From: Streptomyces sp. NBC_01231
GTDB taxonomy: Bacteria; Actinomycetota; Actinomycetes; Streptomycetales; Streptomycetaceae
DNA: 64,000 nt
NCBI GenBank assembly: GCA_035999765.1
Contig: CP108521.1
Span: 10,478,001-10,542,000, forward strand
Reading direction: 5' to 3'
Under the pieces are notes generated by a model. That model was not told where the DNA came from and did no database searches. It worked only from the letters and a program-made list of their open reading frames with translations. Positions 44,836 to 52,707 of the stretch are shown piece after piece. The stretch's first letter is position 1; every line of letters begins with the position of its first letter. A program made the translations under genes and the position numbers.

Positions 44836-46364
44836 TCGGTTCCTTCCATGGCATGGACGAGCGTCGGCTCGGTGATGGCCTCACCGGCGATCTCCCGTAC
44901 GACCCGGCCGTCGCGCAGCACGAGGACCCGGGTGCACAGGGCGAGCAGGTCGCCCACGTCCGACGAGGAGACGATGACGCCGAGCCCGTGGGCCGCCTGC
45001 TCCTTGATCAGGTCGTAGAGCTGGAGCCGGGTGGCGATGTCGACACCGGCCGTCGGCTCGCACAGCACCAGCACCTCGGGTTCGAGGGCCAGGCAGCGGG
45101 CCATGACGACCTTCTGCTGGTTGCCGCCGCTGAGTGTGGTGATCGGGGCGCCGCGGCCGGCGGTACGGATCCCGACCCGTTCCACCCAGTCGTCGACGAC
45201 CGCGGCCTCGTGCCGGCCGTCGAGGATGCGCCGCCCCGTACGGAGCCGGGACAGCAGCGGCAGCGTGAGGTTCTCGGCGACGCTGAAATCGGCGATCACA
45301 CCGTGGGCGGCCCGGTCGCCGGGCACCAGGGGGATGCCGAGGCGGGCGGCGCGGGAGGCGTCGGACCACTCCGGCGACCGGGCGGGACAGCGCAACTGCC
45401 CTTCCACGTCACCGGACCAGGCGCCGGTCACGACGTACGGCAGCACGTCGTGACCGGAACCGGCGAGCCCGGTGACACCGAGCAGTTCACCGCGGGCGAG
45501 GGAGAACCCGAGCCCACGGAGCGGTCCGCCGGTCAACTCCCGAGCTTCCAAGGCGAGTTCGCCGGACCGCGAAGTCGCCGGGACCTTCGGGCGCTCGGCG
45601 GAACGCTCCGTCGCCTCGCCGGCCATGAGGGAGGCGAGGCTCTGCGGCGTCAGCCCCCGCACGGGCCGGGTGGCGATGCGCCGGCCGCCCCGGATGACGG
45701 TCACCCGGTCCGCCACCTGGAAGATCTCGTCGAGGCGGTGCGACACGTACAGCACGCTCGCCCCGCCCCGCCGTACCTCCCGCACGATGTCCAGGAGCTT
45801 GCCGACCTCGCCCGGCGGGAGTACCGCGGTCGGTTCGTCCAGCACCAGCAGGCCCTGGTCGGCCTCCCATCCCTGGAGCGCGGCGGCGATGGCCACCACC
45901 GTGCGTTGCACGGGCGTGGCGTCCACCAGGGGGCGGCGCACGTCGATGTCCAGGCCGAACCGGTGGACGAGTTCCACGGTGCGCTGTTCCTGCTCGCGCC
46001 AGCGGATGTTGCCGAGGCGGCTGCGGGCGAAGCCCCGGCTGAGCGCCAGGTTGTCCATCGCGCTCAACTCGCCCACCAGGCCCAGCTCCTGATGGACGAA
46101 GCGCAGCCGGTCGTGGTCCGAGCCGAGGTCGAAGGGCTCGCCGTCCAGCCGGGCCTCGGCTCCCGCGTCGGCCTGGTGGTAGCCGGCGAGGATCTTGATG
46201 AGGGTCGACTTGCCGGAGCCGTTGGGACCGACCAGGGCGTGGATCTCGCCTCGCGCGATGTCCAGATCGACGTCCCGCAGCGCCTGGGTCCCTCCGAAAC
46301 GCTTGGACAGTCCGGTGATGCTCAGCACCGGGCTCGTCGTCACTGTGTCCGTCATCCCGATCAC
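44832..46364 (-). CDS. Sugar ABC transporter ATPase, tandem domain (RbsA type)
   Basis: A 510-residue protein with two nucleotide-binding halves. The N-terminal half has Walker A VGPNGSGKST and Walker B LLVLDEPTAVL but a poor signature (ATPVQRTVVAIA). The C-terminal half has a degenerate Walker A (GLAGSGHD) and an intact signature LSGGNQQKVVMARCL. This asymmetry is usual for the RbsA/MglA group. GTG 46364 overlaps the stop of the GMC oxidoreductase gene; ATG 46355 is the alternative start. Confidence 0.9.
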   Translation of the reverse strand: MIGMTDTVTTSPVLSITGLSKRFGGTQALRDVDLDIARGEIHALVGPNGSGKSTLIKILAGYHQADAGAEARLDGEPFDLGSDHDRLRFVHQELGLVGELSAMDNLALSRGFARSRLGNIRWREQEQRTVELVHRFGLDIDVRRPLVDATPVQRTVVAIAAALQGWEADQGLLVLDEPTAVLPPGEVGKLLDIVREVRRGGASVLYVSHRLDEIFQVADRVTVIRGGRRIATRPVRGLTPQSLASLMAGEATERSAERPKVPATSRSGELALEARELTGGPLRGLGFSLARGELLGVTGLAGSGHDVLPYVVTGAWSGDVEGQLRCPARSPEWSDASRAARLGIPLVPGDRAAHGVIADFSVAENLTLPLLSRLRTGRRILDGRHEAAVVDDWVERVGIRTAGRGAPITTLSGGNQQKVVMARCLALEPEVLVLCEPTAGVDIATRLQLYDLIKEQAAHGLGVIVSSSDVGDLLALCTRVLVLRDGRVVREIAGEAITEPTLVHAMEGTE

Positions 46365-48013
46365 GACCCGCCCCGTACGGCCAGGCCCTCGACGGCGGCG
46401 ATCGGGTTCGTGCGACCTGTCATGAGGTCCGCGAGCCGTTCCGCGGCGGCGATGGTCGGCAGGTTGGTGTTGGCCCGCGGCACCTCGGGGAAGACCGAGG
46501 CATCGGCGACCCACAGTCCTTCGACCCCGAGCACGCGGCCGGCCGGGTCGACCACCGCGCGCGGGTCGTCGGGCGCGCCCATGCGGCAGGTGCCGCAGAT
46601 GTGTCCGGTGTCGCCGATCGTCTCCAGTAGCCACCGGTCGATGGCCTTGTCGTCCGTGAGCGTGTCGATGCCCGCGCCGGTGAGGTCGACGGCGATGTGC
46701 TCGAAGGCGGTGTCGAACGAACCGGAGCGGACCAGCTCCAGGCAGCGGTGGACGCCGTCCCGCATCCGTGTCAGGTCCCCGGGGTCGTTCAGCAGGTTCT
46801 GTTCGATGAGGGGGTGGACGTCCGGGTCGGGTGAGGCCAGGCGCAGTGTGCCGCGGGAGAACTCCTGGTTGGCCCACAGACACAGCAGTCCCGGACCGCC
46901 CGAGGCGTGGCCGCCGCCCGCACCGCCCCAGGTGCCGCGGGCCCCGTCGGCCACCAGGTGCGAGTCGTTCATGTCGGGCAGGGCGAGGGTCTGATTGATC
47001 GACACGATCATCATGTCGTTCTCACTCGCGCCCGCGAGATCGGACGAGTAGCGCAGACAGCAGTTGGTCTGCCGTTCGTCCAGGCCGGGCCGTGCCTCGG
47101 GGCGCTGGTGGAGCCAGAACAGCGCCAGCGGGTGCTCCTGCATGCCCTCACCGACCGGCAGCGACGCCACAGGACCTCCCGGTCCGATGCCGGAACGCAG
47201 CAGGATCGAGGGAGAGTGGACGGCCCCGGCGCAGAGCACGACCCGCGCGGCGCGGACCTGCGTCCAGGTGCCTTCCACGCGCACCCGCACCCCCACTGCG
47301 CGACCGCCCTCGACGATCACCTGATCGACCGTCGCGTCACCCACGATCCGCAGGTTCGGCCGCTGCCGGGCGGGCTCCAGGTAGCCGTCGTTGGCGGTGA
47401 CCCGAGCGCCGTCGCGGGCGTTGATTCCGTAGGGCGAAACGCCGGTGCCCGTGGGCCCGTTGTGGTCGTCGCACCACGGGTGGCCGATGTCCAGCGCGGC
47501 TTCGGCGAGCGCATGGTCGGCGGGGCCCCACGCCTCGCGCCCGAGCCGCTGCACCGGGATCGGCCCGTCGGCGCCGTGGTGGGGCCGGTCGCCGAAGTCC
47601 GCGTCGCTCTCCATGCGCCGCAGGTGCGGCAACATCTCCTCGTACGACCAGCCGGGACAGCCGTAGGCCGCCCAGCGGTCGTAGTCGTCGGGCAGCGCAC
47701 GGATGGCGATCATTCCGTTCACTGACGACGAGCCGCCGAGACCCCGGCCGCGCACATGCGGGCGGCGCTCTTGAGCGCCGCTGCGCCGCGACTCCAGACC
47801 GGGCCACTGGAACGGTGCGCACGCCGTCTCGTCCAGCGCCCGCCAGCCGTTCATGCTGCGCATCGCGGGCGGGGCCTCGGCGGACCGCCAGTCCGGTCCG
47901 GCCTCCAGGAGCACGACCTCCTGGCTGGGGTCCTCGCTCAGCCGGGCGGCCAGCACGCATCCCGCGCTGCCGCCGCCGACGACCACCCAGTCGGCCTCGA
48001 TCACCTTGCCCAT
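46361..48013 (-). CDS. GMC-family FAD oxidoreductase (alcohol/choline dehydrogenase type)
   Basis: A 550-residue flavoenzyme. The FAD-binding motif is VVVGGGSAGCVLAARLSE with the distal Glu in VVLLEAGPDW; the GMC signature GRGLGGSSSVNGMI and the C-terminal active site HICGTCRMG ... NTNLPTIAAAERLADLM are present. Such enzymes oxidise primary or secondary alcohols. ATG 48013 has GGAGGT upstream and GTG 48016 is possible. It sits between the binding protein and the ATPase inside a sugar-type importer operon, so it probably oxidises the imported compound. Confidence 0.9.
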   Translation of the reverse strand: MGKVIEADWVVVGGGSAGCVLAARLSEDPSQEVVLLEAGPDWRSAEAPPAMRSMNGWRALDETACAPFQWPGLESRRSGAQERRPHVRGRGLGGSSSVNGMIAIRALPDDYDRWAAYGCPGWSYEEMLPHLRRMESDADFGDRPHHGADGPIPVQRLGREAWGPADHALAEAALDIGHPWCDDHNGPTGTGVSPYGINARDGARVTANDGYLEPARQRPNLRIVGDATVDQVIVEGGRAVGVRVRVEGTWTQVRAARVVLCAGAVHSPSILLRSGIGPGGPVASLPVGEGMQEHPLALFWLHQRPEARPGLDERQTNCCLRYSSDLAGASENDMMIVSINQTLALPDMNDSHLVADGARGTWGGAGGGHASGGPGLLCLWANQEFSRGTLRLASPDPDVHPLIEQNLLNDPGDLTRMRDGVHRCLELVRSGSFDTAFEHIAVDLTGAGIDTLTDDKAIDRWLLETIGDTGHICGTCRMGAPDDPRAVVDPAGRVLGVEGLWVADASVFPEVPRANTNLPTIAAAERLADLMTGRTNPIAAVEGLAVRGGS

Positions 48014-48192
48014 CACGCGCCCACCTCCACTCGCGGGCGCTCGGGGACGGTCAGGTCCTGCTCCAGCGGGGCCGGCGCCGTCCGATGGCCGTCGTCGACG
48101 GCAGTGGGCGCGGAGCGTACGGCTGTCGCTGTCCGGCCGCCACGGGGATGAAGGGAACGGGAACGGGTGAGATCGAGGAGCTGTGTGGACAT
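48013..48192 (-). CDS. Possible 59-residue leader protein coupled to the GMC gene
   Basis: ATG 48192 follows GGGAG at eight bases and opens a 59-codon frame (MSTQLLDLTRSRSLHPRGGR ... RPRVEVGA) whose TGA shares one base with the ATG of the GMC oxidoreductase (TGATG). That overlap is a typical sign of translational coupling. The product is basic at its start, has no membrane segment and matches nothing I know. It may be a real small protein or simply carry ribosomes to the next gene. Confidence 0.4.
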   Translation of the reverse strand: MSTQLLDLTRSRSLHPRGGRTATAVRSAPTAVDDGHRTAPAPLEQDLTVPERPRVEVGA

Positions 48193-48315
48193 GCGGTGAC
48201 TCCCATATGCGCTTCGTCGCGCGATCGGGTTCGTGAGCCAAGCTGAAGTAGCTTCAGGGCTGCGAAGCGTCGGTGATGTGGTGGCAGGCTGGGGCGGGGA
48301 CGTCGGGAACGGACG
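48193..48315. other. Spacer in the sugar-importer operon with a small inverted repeat
   Basis: CTGAAG-TAG-CTTCAG at 48243-48257 is a short perfect dyad between the binding-protein stop and the next frame. It might attenuate read-through, giving more binding protein than enzyme. Confidence 0.4.
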
Positions 48316-49464
48316 TCAGCTCTTGCCCCACAGCTTCTTGAACTGGGCCTGGTAGTCCTCGACGAGCGGGAACTGCGTCTTCGTCGAGATCAGGTTGTCC
48401 TTGTCGATGAGCATGAACGGCAGCTGGGCGTCCTGCGTCACCTTCATCGACTGGCCGGTGAAGTGCCGTGCCAGCCCGTCGGCCTGCGCCCACGCGTTCT
48501 CGATGTTGTTGAACGCGACGGCGGCCTGCGTCTGACCCGACTCGATGTACTGGTAGTTCGTGGACTCACCCACGTTGACGATCGTGTGGACCTTGTTCTG
48601 CAGTCCGGCGGCCCGCAGCGCGGCCGGCACGCCGACGTTGAGCAGGGCGAGCGAGAAGGCGATGTGGGTGACCTTGGGGTGCGCGCGGACGTAGGAGACC
48701 ACGCGGTCCGGCATGTCCTTGCCGATGGCGCTGATCGGCACGTCGACCTTGTCGTACCCGCAGCCCGCGCACCACTTCTCGTAGTCGCTGCGGAAGGCGT
48801 CGGCGACCGGCTTGAGGATGCCGAAGGTCGGCATGTCGAAGTAGACGGTGTCGGCGTCGCCTCCGCTGTCGGAGGTCACCCAGGACGCCATGATCTTGCC
48901 CTCGACGTCCACGACGTCGGGCCCGTCGATGAGCATGCTGATGCCGTCGCCCGCGGTGTCGTCCGTGGAGGACTCGACGACGGGGATGTCCAGGTCCTTG
49001 AGCTGCTTCAACTGCTTGGCGAACACGCTGCGCGGGAATCCGGAGGCGATGACCGCGTCGGGCTTGTCGCGCACCGCCTGCGTCCAGGCGGCCTGGACCG
49101 ACTGCGGGGTGCCCTGGGTGGGGATCTTGTTGACGCTCCAGCCGAGCACCTTGGCAGCCTCGGTGAAGTAGTTCGCCAGGTCCTGGCAGGACTGCACACC
49201 GCACAGGATGAAGTCGATCTTCTTGCCGGTCGGGACCGGCTTGCCCACCGGCTGCGTGATACCGATGCTCGTCGGACGCTTCGAGTACTGGGCGAGGACC
49301 GCCTCGGCCGCCTTGACGCCGGCGGAGTTGCCGCCGGCCGCCTTGGCCGGGCTGCTCGCGTCGGAGTTGCCGCCGCACGCCGCCAGGGCGAGCAGTGCGG
49401 CGGCGGTGAACAGGGCCGTTGTGGCGCGGGTACGGCCCTTTGAGCTGGTTCTGCGACGTCTCAT
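48316..49464 (-). CDS. Sugar-type ABC transporter binding lipoprotein (Peripla_BP_4)
   Basis: A 382-residue lipoprotein: basic N-terminus, helix ALFTAAALLALAAC with the lipobox cysteine near residue 30, then a periplasmic-binding-protein type I fold (KIDFILCGVQSCQDLANYF, AWTQAVRDKPDAVIASGFPR, AFSLALLNVGVPAALRAAG, YIESGQTQAAVAFNN). ATG 49464 follows AGGAGA. It is first in the leftward operon with the small frame, GMC oxidoreductase, ATPase and permease. A copy of the AGTTCAG motif lies about 60 bases upstream. Confidence 0.9.
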   Translation of the reverse strand: MRRRRTSSKGRTRATTALFTAAALLALAACGGNSDASSPAKAAGGNSAGVKAAEAVLAQYSKRPTSIGITQPVGKPVPTGKKIDFILCGVQSCQDLANYFTEAAKVLGWSVNKIPTQGTPQSVQAAWTQAVRDKPDAVIASGFPRSVFAKQLKQLKDLDIPVVESSTDDTAGDGISMLIDGPDVVDVEGKIMASWVTSDSGGDADTVYFDMPTFGILKPVADAFRSDYEKWCAGCGYDKVDVPISAIGKDMPDRVVSYVRAHPKVTHIAFSLALLNVGVPAALRAAGLQNKVHTIVNVGESTNYQYIESGQTQAAVAFNNIENAWAQADGLARHFTGQSMKVTQDAQLPFMLIDKDNLISTKTQFPLVEDYQAQFKKLWGKS

Positions 49465-49521
49465 GGCACTTCTCCTGTCGACCGGGCTACGGCTCACGCC
49501 GTGCCTCCATGCCGTGCAACC

Positions 49522-49540
49522 TGAGTTCAGTTCAGGTGAA
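49522..49540. promoter_or_regulatory. AGTTCAG operator, copy 1
   Basis: TGAGTTCAGTTCAGGTGAA lies upstream of the sugar-type importer operon. The core AGTTCAG recurs before four other units of the island. Here the flanks also form CCTGA ... TCAGG. Confidence 0.6.
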
Positions 49541-49645
49541 TGTAAGCGTGTCGGGTCCGGCAGGCAACAGTTGTGCACACGATTGATCGCGTCTCTTCAA
49601 TCAGCGGCAATCAACGTTCATCAGCAGAGAGGCAGGAGGCACGTG

Positions 49646-50686
49646 TCAGTCGGGCAGCAGAACCGCTCGACCTCGCACGCGCCCCTGGCGCAGCCGGTCG
49701 AATGCCTCGGGTGCCGCGGACAGGGGGAACTGCTCCGTCTCGACGTGGAGTGAGCCCGCGCGGGCGAGGGCGATGACCTCGGCGAGTTCTGGGCGGGTGC
49801 CCCAGAACGGCAGGGAGAGCCGGAAACCCGCGGGAAGGAAGCCCGGCTTGCGTACCGTCAGTCGGCCGCCTCCGCTGCCGACCACCGCGAACTCCCCGCC
49901 GGGGCGCAGTAGTTGGACGGCGAGGGCGAACGTCGCCTCGTTGCCGACGAAGTCGAGTACGGCGTCGACTCCCACACCGCCGGTCTCCGCCCTGAGTGCC
50001 TTGGCAGTGTCCGCCCCCATCGGGACGCCGAGATGCGCGCCGGACCGCAGAGCGAGGTCCACCGCCTCCTCGCGGATGTCGACCGCCAGCACCCGGCTCG
50101 GGGTGCTGGCACGCAGCATCTGGATGGCCAGGTGCCCGAGCCCGCCGACACCGATGACCAGGGCGACGGTGCCCTCACCGAGCGCGTGCCGCACTCCGGC
50201 GAGGGCGTGATACGACGTGAGGCCCGCATCGGAGAGCGGCGCCGCCTGCGTGGCGGGCAGGTCACCGATCGGCACCAGGTGGCGGGCGGAGGGGACGAGG
50301 AGGTACTCGGCCATCCCGCCGTCCCGGCCGAGCCCGACCCCGTGCCAGCCGAGGCCGCCCCGGCGGTCGCAGTAGTTGTCCCGACCGGCGGCACAGCGGG
50401 TGCAGTTCCCGCATCCCCACGGGCCGTAGACCACCACGCGTTCACCCGCCGCCGCACCTTCGGCGTCGGGGCCGAGGGCCGCCACATGACCGGCGACCTC
50501 GTGGCCGAGGGTGAACGGCGGCCGGTAGGGGAGTGCCCCCTCGGCCGCGTCGATGACATGGACGTCGGACTGGCAGAGCCCCGCGGCTTCCACCCGCACC
50601 AGTACCTCGGTCCCGCGCGGGATGGGGCGCTCCAGCTCGGCGAGCGCCGGTTCCCGTCCCCATTCAGTAAGCCGCACCGCTTGCAT
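49646..50686 (-). CDS. Zinc-dependent alcohol dehydrogenase
   Basis: A 346-residue medium-chain dehydrogenase. Catalytic zinc ligands lie in GLCQSDVHV and LGHEVAGHV, structural zinc ligands in CGNCTRCAAGRDNYC, and the NAD motif is VIGVGGLGHLAIQM. ATG 50686 begins MQAVRLTEWG as the family does; GTG 50692 adds two residues. It diverges from the SDR gene across a shared AGTTCAG motif and probably oxidises an alcohol intermediate of the island pathway. Confidence 0.9.
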   Translation of the reverse strand: MQAVRLTEWGREPALAELERPIPRGTEVLVRVEAAGLCQSDVHVIDAAEGALPYRPPFTLGHEVAGHVAALGPDAEGAAAGERVVVYGPWGCGNCTRCAAGRDNYCDRRGGLGWHGVGLGRDGGMAEYLLVPSARHLVPIGDLPATQAAPLSDAGLTSYHALAGVRHALGEGTVALVIGVGGLGHLAIQMLRASTPSRVLAVDIREEAVDLALRSGAHLGVPMGADTAKALRAETGGVGVDAVLDFVGNEATFALAVQLLRPGGEFAVVGSGGGRLTVRKPGFLPAGFRLSLPFWGTRPELAEVIALARAGSLHVETEQFPLSAAPEAFDRLRQGRVRGRAVLLPD

Positions 50687-50737
50687 GCACACCGTCCCGG
50701 GTCTTGTCAGTTGGCCGATGGTGACGGTAACAGAGGT

Positions 50738-50754
50738 GAAGTCAGTTCAGTAAC
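50738..50754. promoter_or_regulatory. AGTTCAG operator, copy 2
   Basis: GAAGTCAGTTCAGTAAC sits between the divergent alcohol dehydrogenase (leftward) and SDR (rightward) genes, 44 bases before the SDR start. Confidence 0.65.
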
Positions 50755-50797
50755 GATGAGGTCGACGCTGAAACGCGGCCGAGAGGGAGTGCGCGGG

Positions 50798-51598
50798 ATG
50801 GACGGGAACGAGCGAGGGGCCCGGTTCGAGGGCAGCGTCGTACTGGTGACGGGTGCCGCCTCCGGGATGGGAGCGGCGGTCGCCAGGCAGGTGGCCGCCG
50901 AGGGGGCGCGGGCCGTGGTCGTCGCGGACGTGAACGGCGCGGGGGCCCAGGCCGTCGCCAAGGAGTTGACGGCCGGCCGTGCGGTATCGCTCGACGTGGC
51001 GGACGCCGCCGCGGTCGACGCCGTCGTCGGGGACGTACTGCGCGAACACGGGAGGCTGGACGTCGTCGTGCACGCCGCGGGCGTCGACGACCCGGAGGCC
51101 AAGCGGCTCATCGCGGACGCCCTGGTCGAGGGGCGGCCCATCGAGGTGACCGACCGGCTCGACGACGCGGCCTGGCGGCGCGTCACGCGCGTCAACCTGG
51201 ACGGCACCTTCCATGTGCTGCGGGCCGCGGTACGGGCGATGCGGCCGGTGGGAGCGGGTGCGATCGTCGTCATCGGCTCCTCCTCGGCCTTCGACACCCC
51301 GGTCGGTTATCCCCACTACGCGGCCTCCAAGGCGGGGGTGCACGCCTTGAGTCAGGCGGTGGCCAAGGAGGTCATCGCGTCCGGGATCCGGGTGAACGTG
51401 GTCGCGCCCGGCCCGACGGAGACCGGGATGGCGGCGCGCACGCCCGAGGTCCTGCGCAGCGGTTTCGCCGACCCCCGGGTGCGCCCTTACGCGACGCCCG
51501 AGGAGGTCGCCGACATCGCCCTGTTCCTCGCGAGCGAGGCCTCGGCGAACCTGGTCGGCGCGGTGCTGCTGGCCAACGGCGGACGGTTCACGACCTGA
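50798..51598 (+). CDS. Short-chain dehydrogenase/reductase
   Basis: A 266-residue classical SDR: cofactor motif VLVTGAASGMGAAVA, NNAG-like HAAGVD, catalytic Ser in VIGSSSAFD and YPHYAASKAG for Tyr and Lys, then NVVAPGPTETGMA. An Asp at the end of beta-2 (VVVADVN) favours NAD. It probably interconverts a hydroxyl and keto group of the island substrate. ATG 50798 has GAGAGGGAG upstream. Confidence 0.9.
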   Translation: MDGNERGARFEGSVVLVTGAASGMGAAVARQVAAEGARAVVVADVNGAGAQAVAKELTAGRAVSLDVADAAAVDAVVGDVLREHGRLDVVVHAAGVDDPEAKRLIADALVEGRPIEVTDRLDDAAWRRVTRVNLDGTFHVLRAAVRAMRPVGAGAIVVIGSSSAFDTPVGYPHYAASKAGVHALSQAVAKEVIASGIRVNVVAPGPTETGMAARTPEVLRSGFADPRVRPYATPEEVADIALFLASEASANLVGAVLLANGGRFTT

Positions 51599-51745
51599 CC
51601 GGGCGGGGGCCGTCGGCCACCCGTCGCAGGCCGCCACTGTGGCGGTCCCGGTGGGGTCGTCGGCCCCGGCTCTCCATGGTCGACAGCGCTCGAATCAACT
51701 CGTGCAGGGGTATTGCCCCTCCCCGGCCCGTTGCTTACGGTTCAT

Positions 51746-51762
51746 GAATTGAGTTCAGTTTG
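51746..51762. promoter_or_regulatory. AGTTCAG operator, copy 3
   Basis: GAATTGAGTTCAGTTTG lies 65 bases before the first gene of the Liv-type importer and downstream of a weak TTGCTT -35-like element. Confidence 0.65.
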
Positions 51763-51826
51763 TAATGCGCGCGGGTGACCTTGAGTGTGCCGGTCGCGCG
51801 GGTCTGGGTGCGAGGAGACGGTCGAC

Positions 51827-52696
51827 GTGGATCAGTTCCTGCTCATCCTGGTGAGTGGTCTCGCCAGTGGTGCGGTGTACGGCCTGATGGGCCTCGGGCT
51901 GGTGATCATTTATCGGGCGACCGATGTGGTCAACTTCGCCCTCGCCAGCCTGGCGACCGTCGGGTTGTACGCGGCGCTGGCGCTGAACGAGCGCGGTCTG
52001 CCCCTGCTGCTGGCCGCCGTGGCCGCGATCGTCACGACCGCCGCGGTCGGCCTGGTGGCCAGAGAAGCGGTGATCAGGCCGCTCGCACAGGGGGAACTCC
52101 TCTCGGCGCTCGTCATGACCATGGGCGTCTCGCTCATCGCGGAGAGCGCCATCAGCACGATCTGGGACGACCAGCCACGGCTCTTCCCGAGCCTGGTGGA
52201 GGGCTCCGTATCCCTCGGCAGCGCCGCCGTACCGGCACAGAGCCTGCTGACCATCGCGGTGGCCGCCGTCGCGATGGCTCTGGTGGCGTATCTCTTCGGA
52301 CGCACCAGCATCGGTACCGCGATGCGCGCCGTCGCCGAGTCCGCCGACACGGCACGGATCCTCGGCCTCGGTTCCCAGCGCATCGCCCGGATCGCCTGGG
52401 CGCTAGGGCTCGGCCTCGGGGCACTCGCCGCCTTCCTGTACGCACCCCGGGCCGGACTGGTGCCGACCGTGCTCAGCGCGCCGCTGTTCCGCGCCTTCGC
52501 CGGGATCTTCCTCGGCGGTCTGACCAGCATGTACGGGGCCGTCATCGGCGGACTGACGGTCGGCGTCCTGGACAACCTGGCGGCAGGCTATGTCTCGGCC
52601 GGCTACCGCGACACGTTCGTCTTCTCGTTCACCATCCTCGTGCTGCTGATCCGCCCGCAGGGGCTGTTCGGCGTACGCACCTTCCAGCGGGTCTGA
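51827..52696 (+). CDS. Branched-chain-type ABC transporter permease (LivH)
   Basis: A 289-residue membrane protein of the LivH family (LILVSGLASGAVYGLMGLGL, IYRATDVVNFALASLATVG, TSIGTAMRAVAES, LGGLTSMYGAVIGG). GTG 51827 is chosen because AGGAGA lies eight bases upstream. It pairs with the downstream fusion protein. No LivK-type binding protein is seen in the window. Confidence 0.9.
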   Translation: MDQFLLILVSGLASGAVYGLMGLGLVIIYRATDVVNFALASLATVGLYAALALNERGLPLLLAAVAAIVTTAAVGLVAREAVIRPLAQGELLSALVMTMGVSLIAESAISTIWDDQPRLFPSLVEGSVSLGSAAVPAQSLLTIAVAAVAMALVAYLFGRTSIGTAMRAVAESADTARILGLGSQRIARIAWALGLGLGALAAFLYAPRAGLVPTVLSAPLFRAFAGIFLGGLTSMYGAVIGGLTVGVLDNLAAGYVSAGYRDTFVFSFTILVLLIRPQGLFGVRTFQRV

Positions 52697-52707
52697 GGGA
52701 GCGGTAC

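Noticed and set aside
48316..49578. Longer start of the sugar-binding lipoprotein at 49578
   Set aside because: The extension would run through the AGTTCAG operator and lacks a ribosome site; ATG 49464 has AGGAGA and begins a proper lipoprotein signal.
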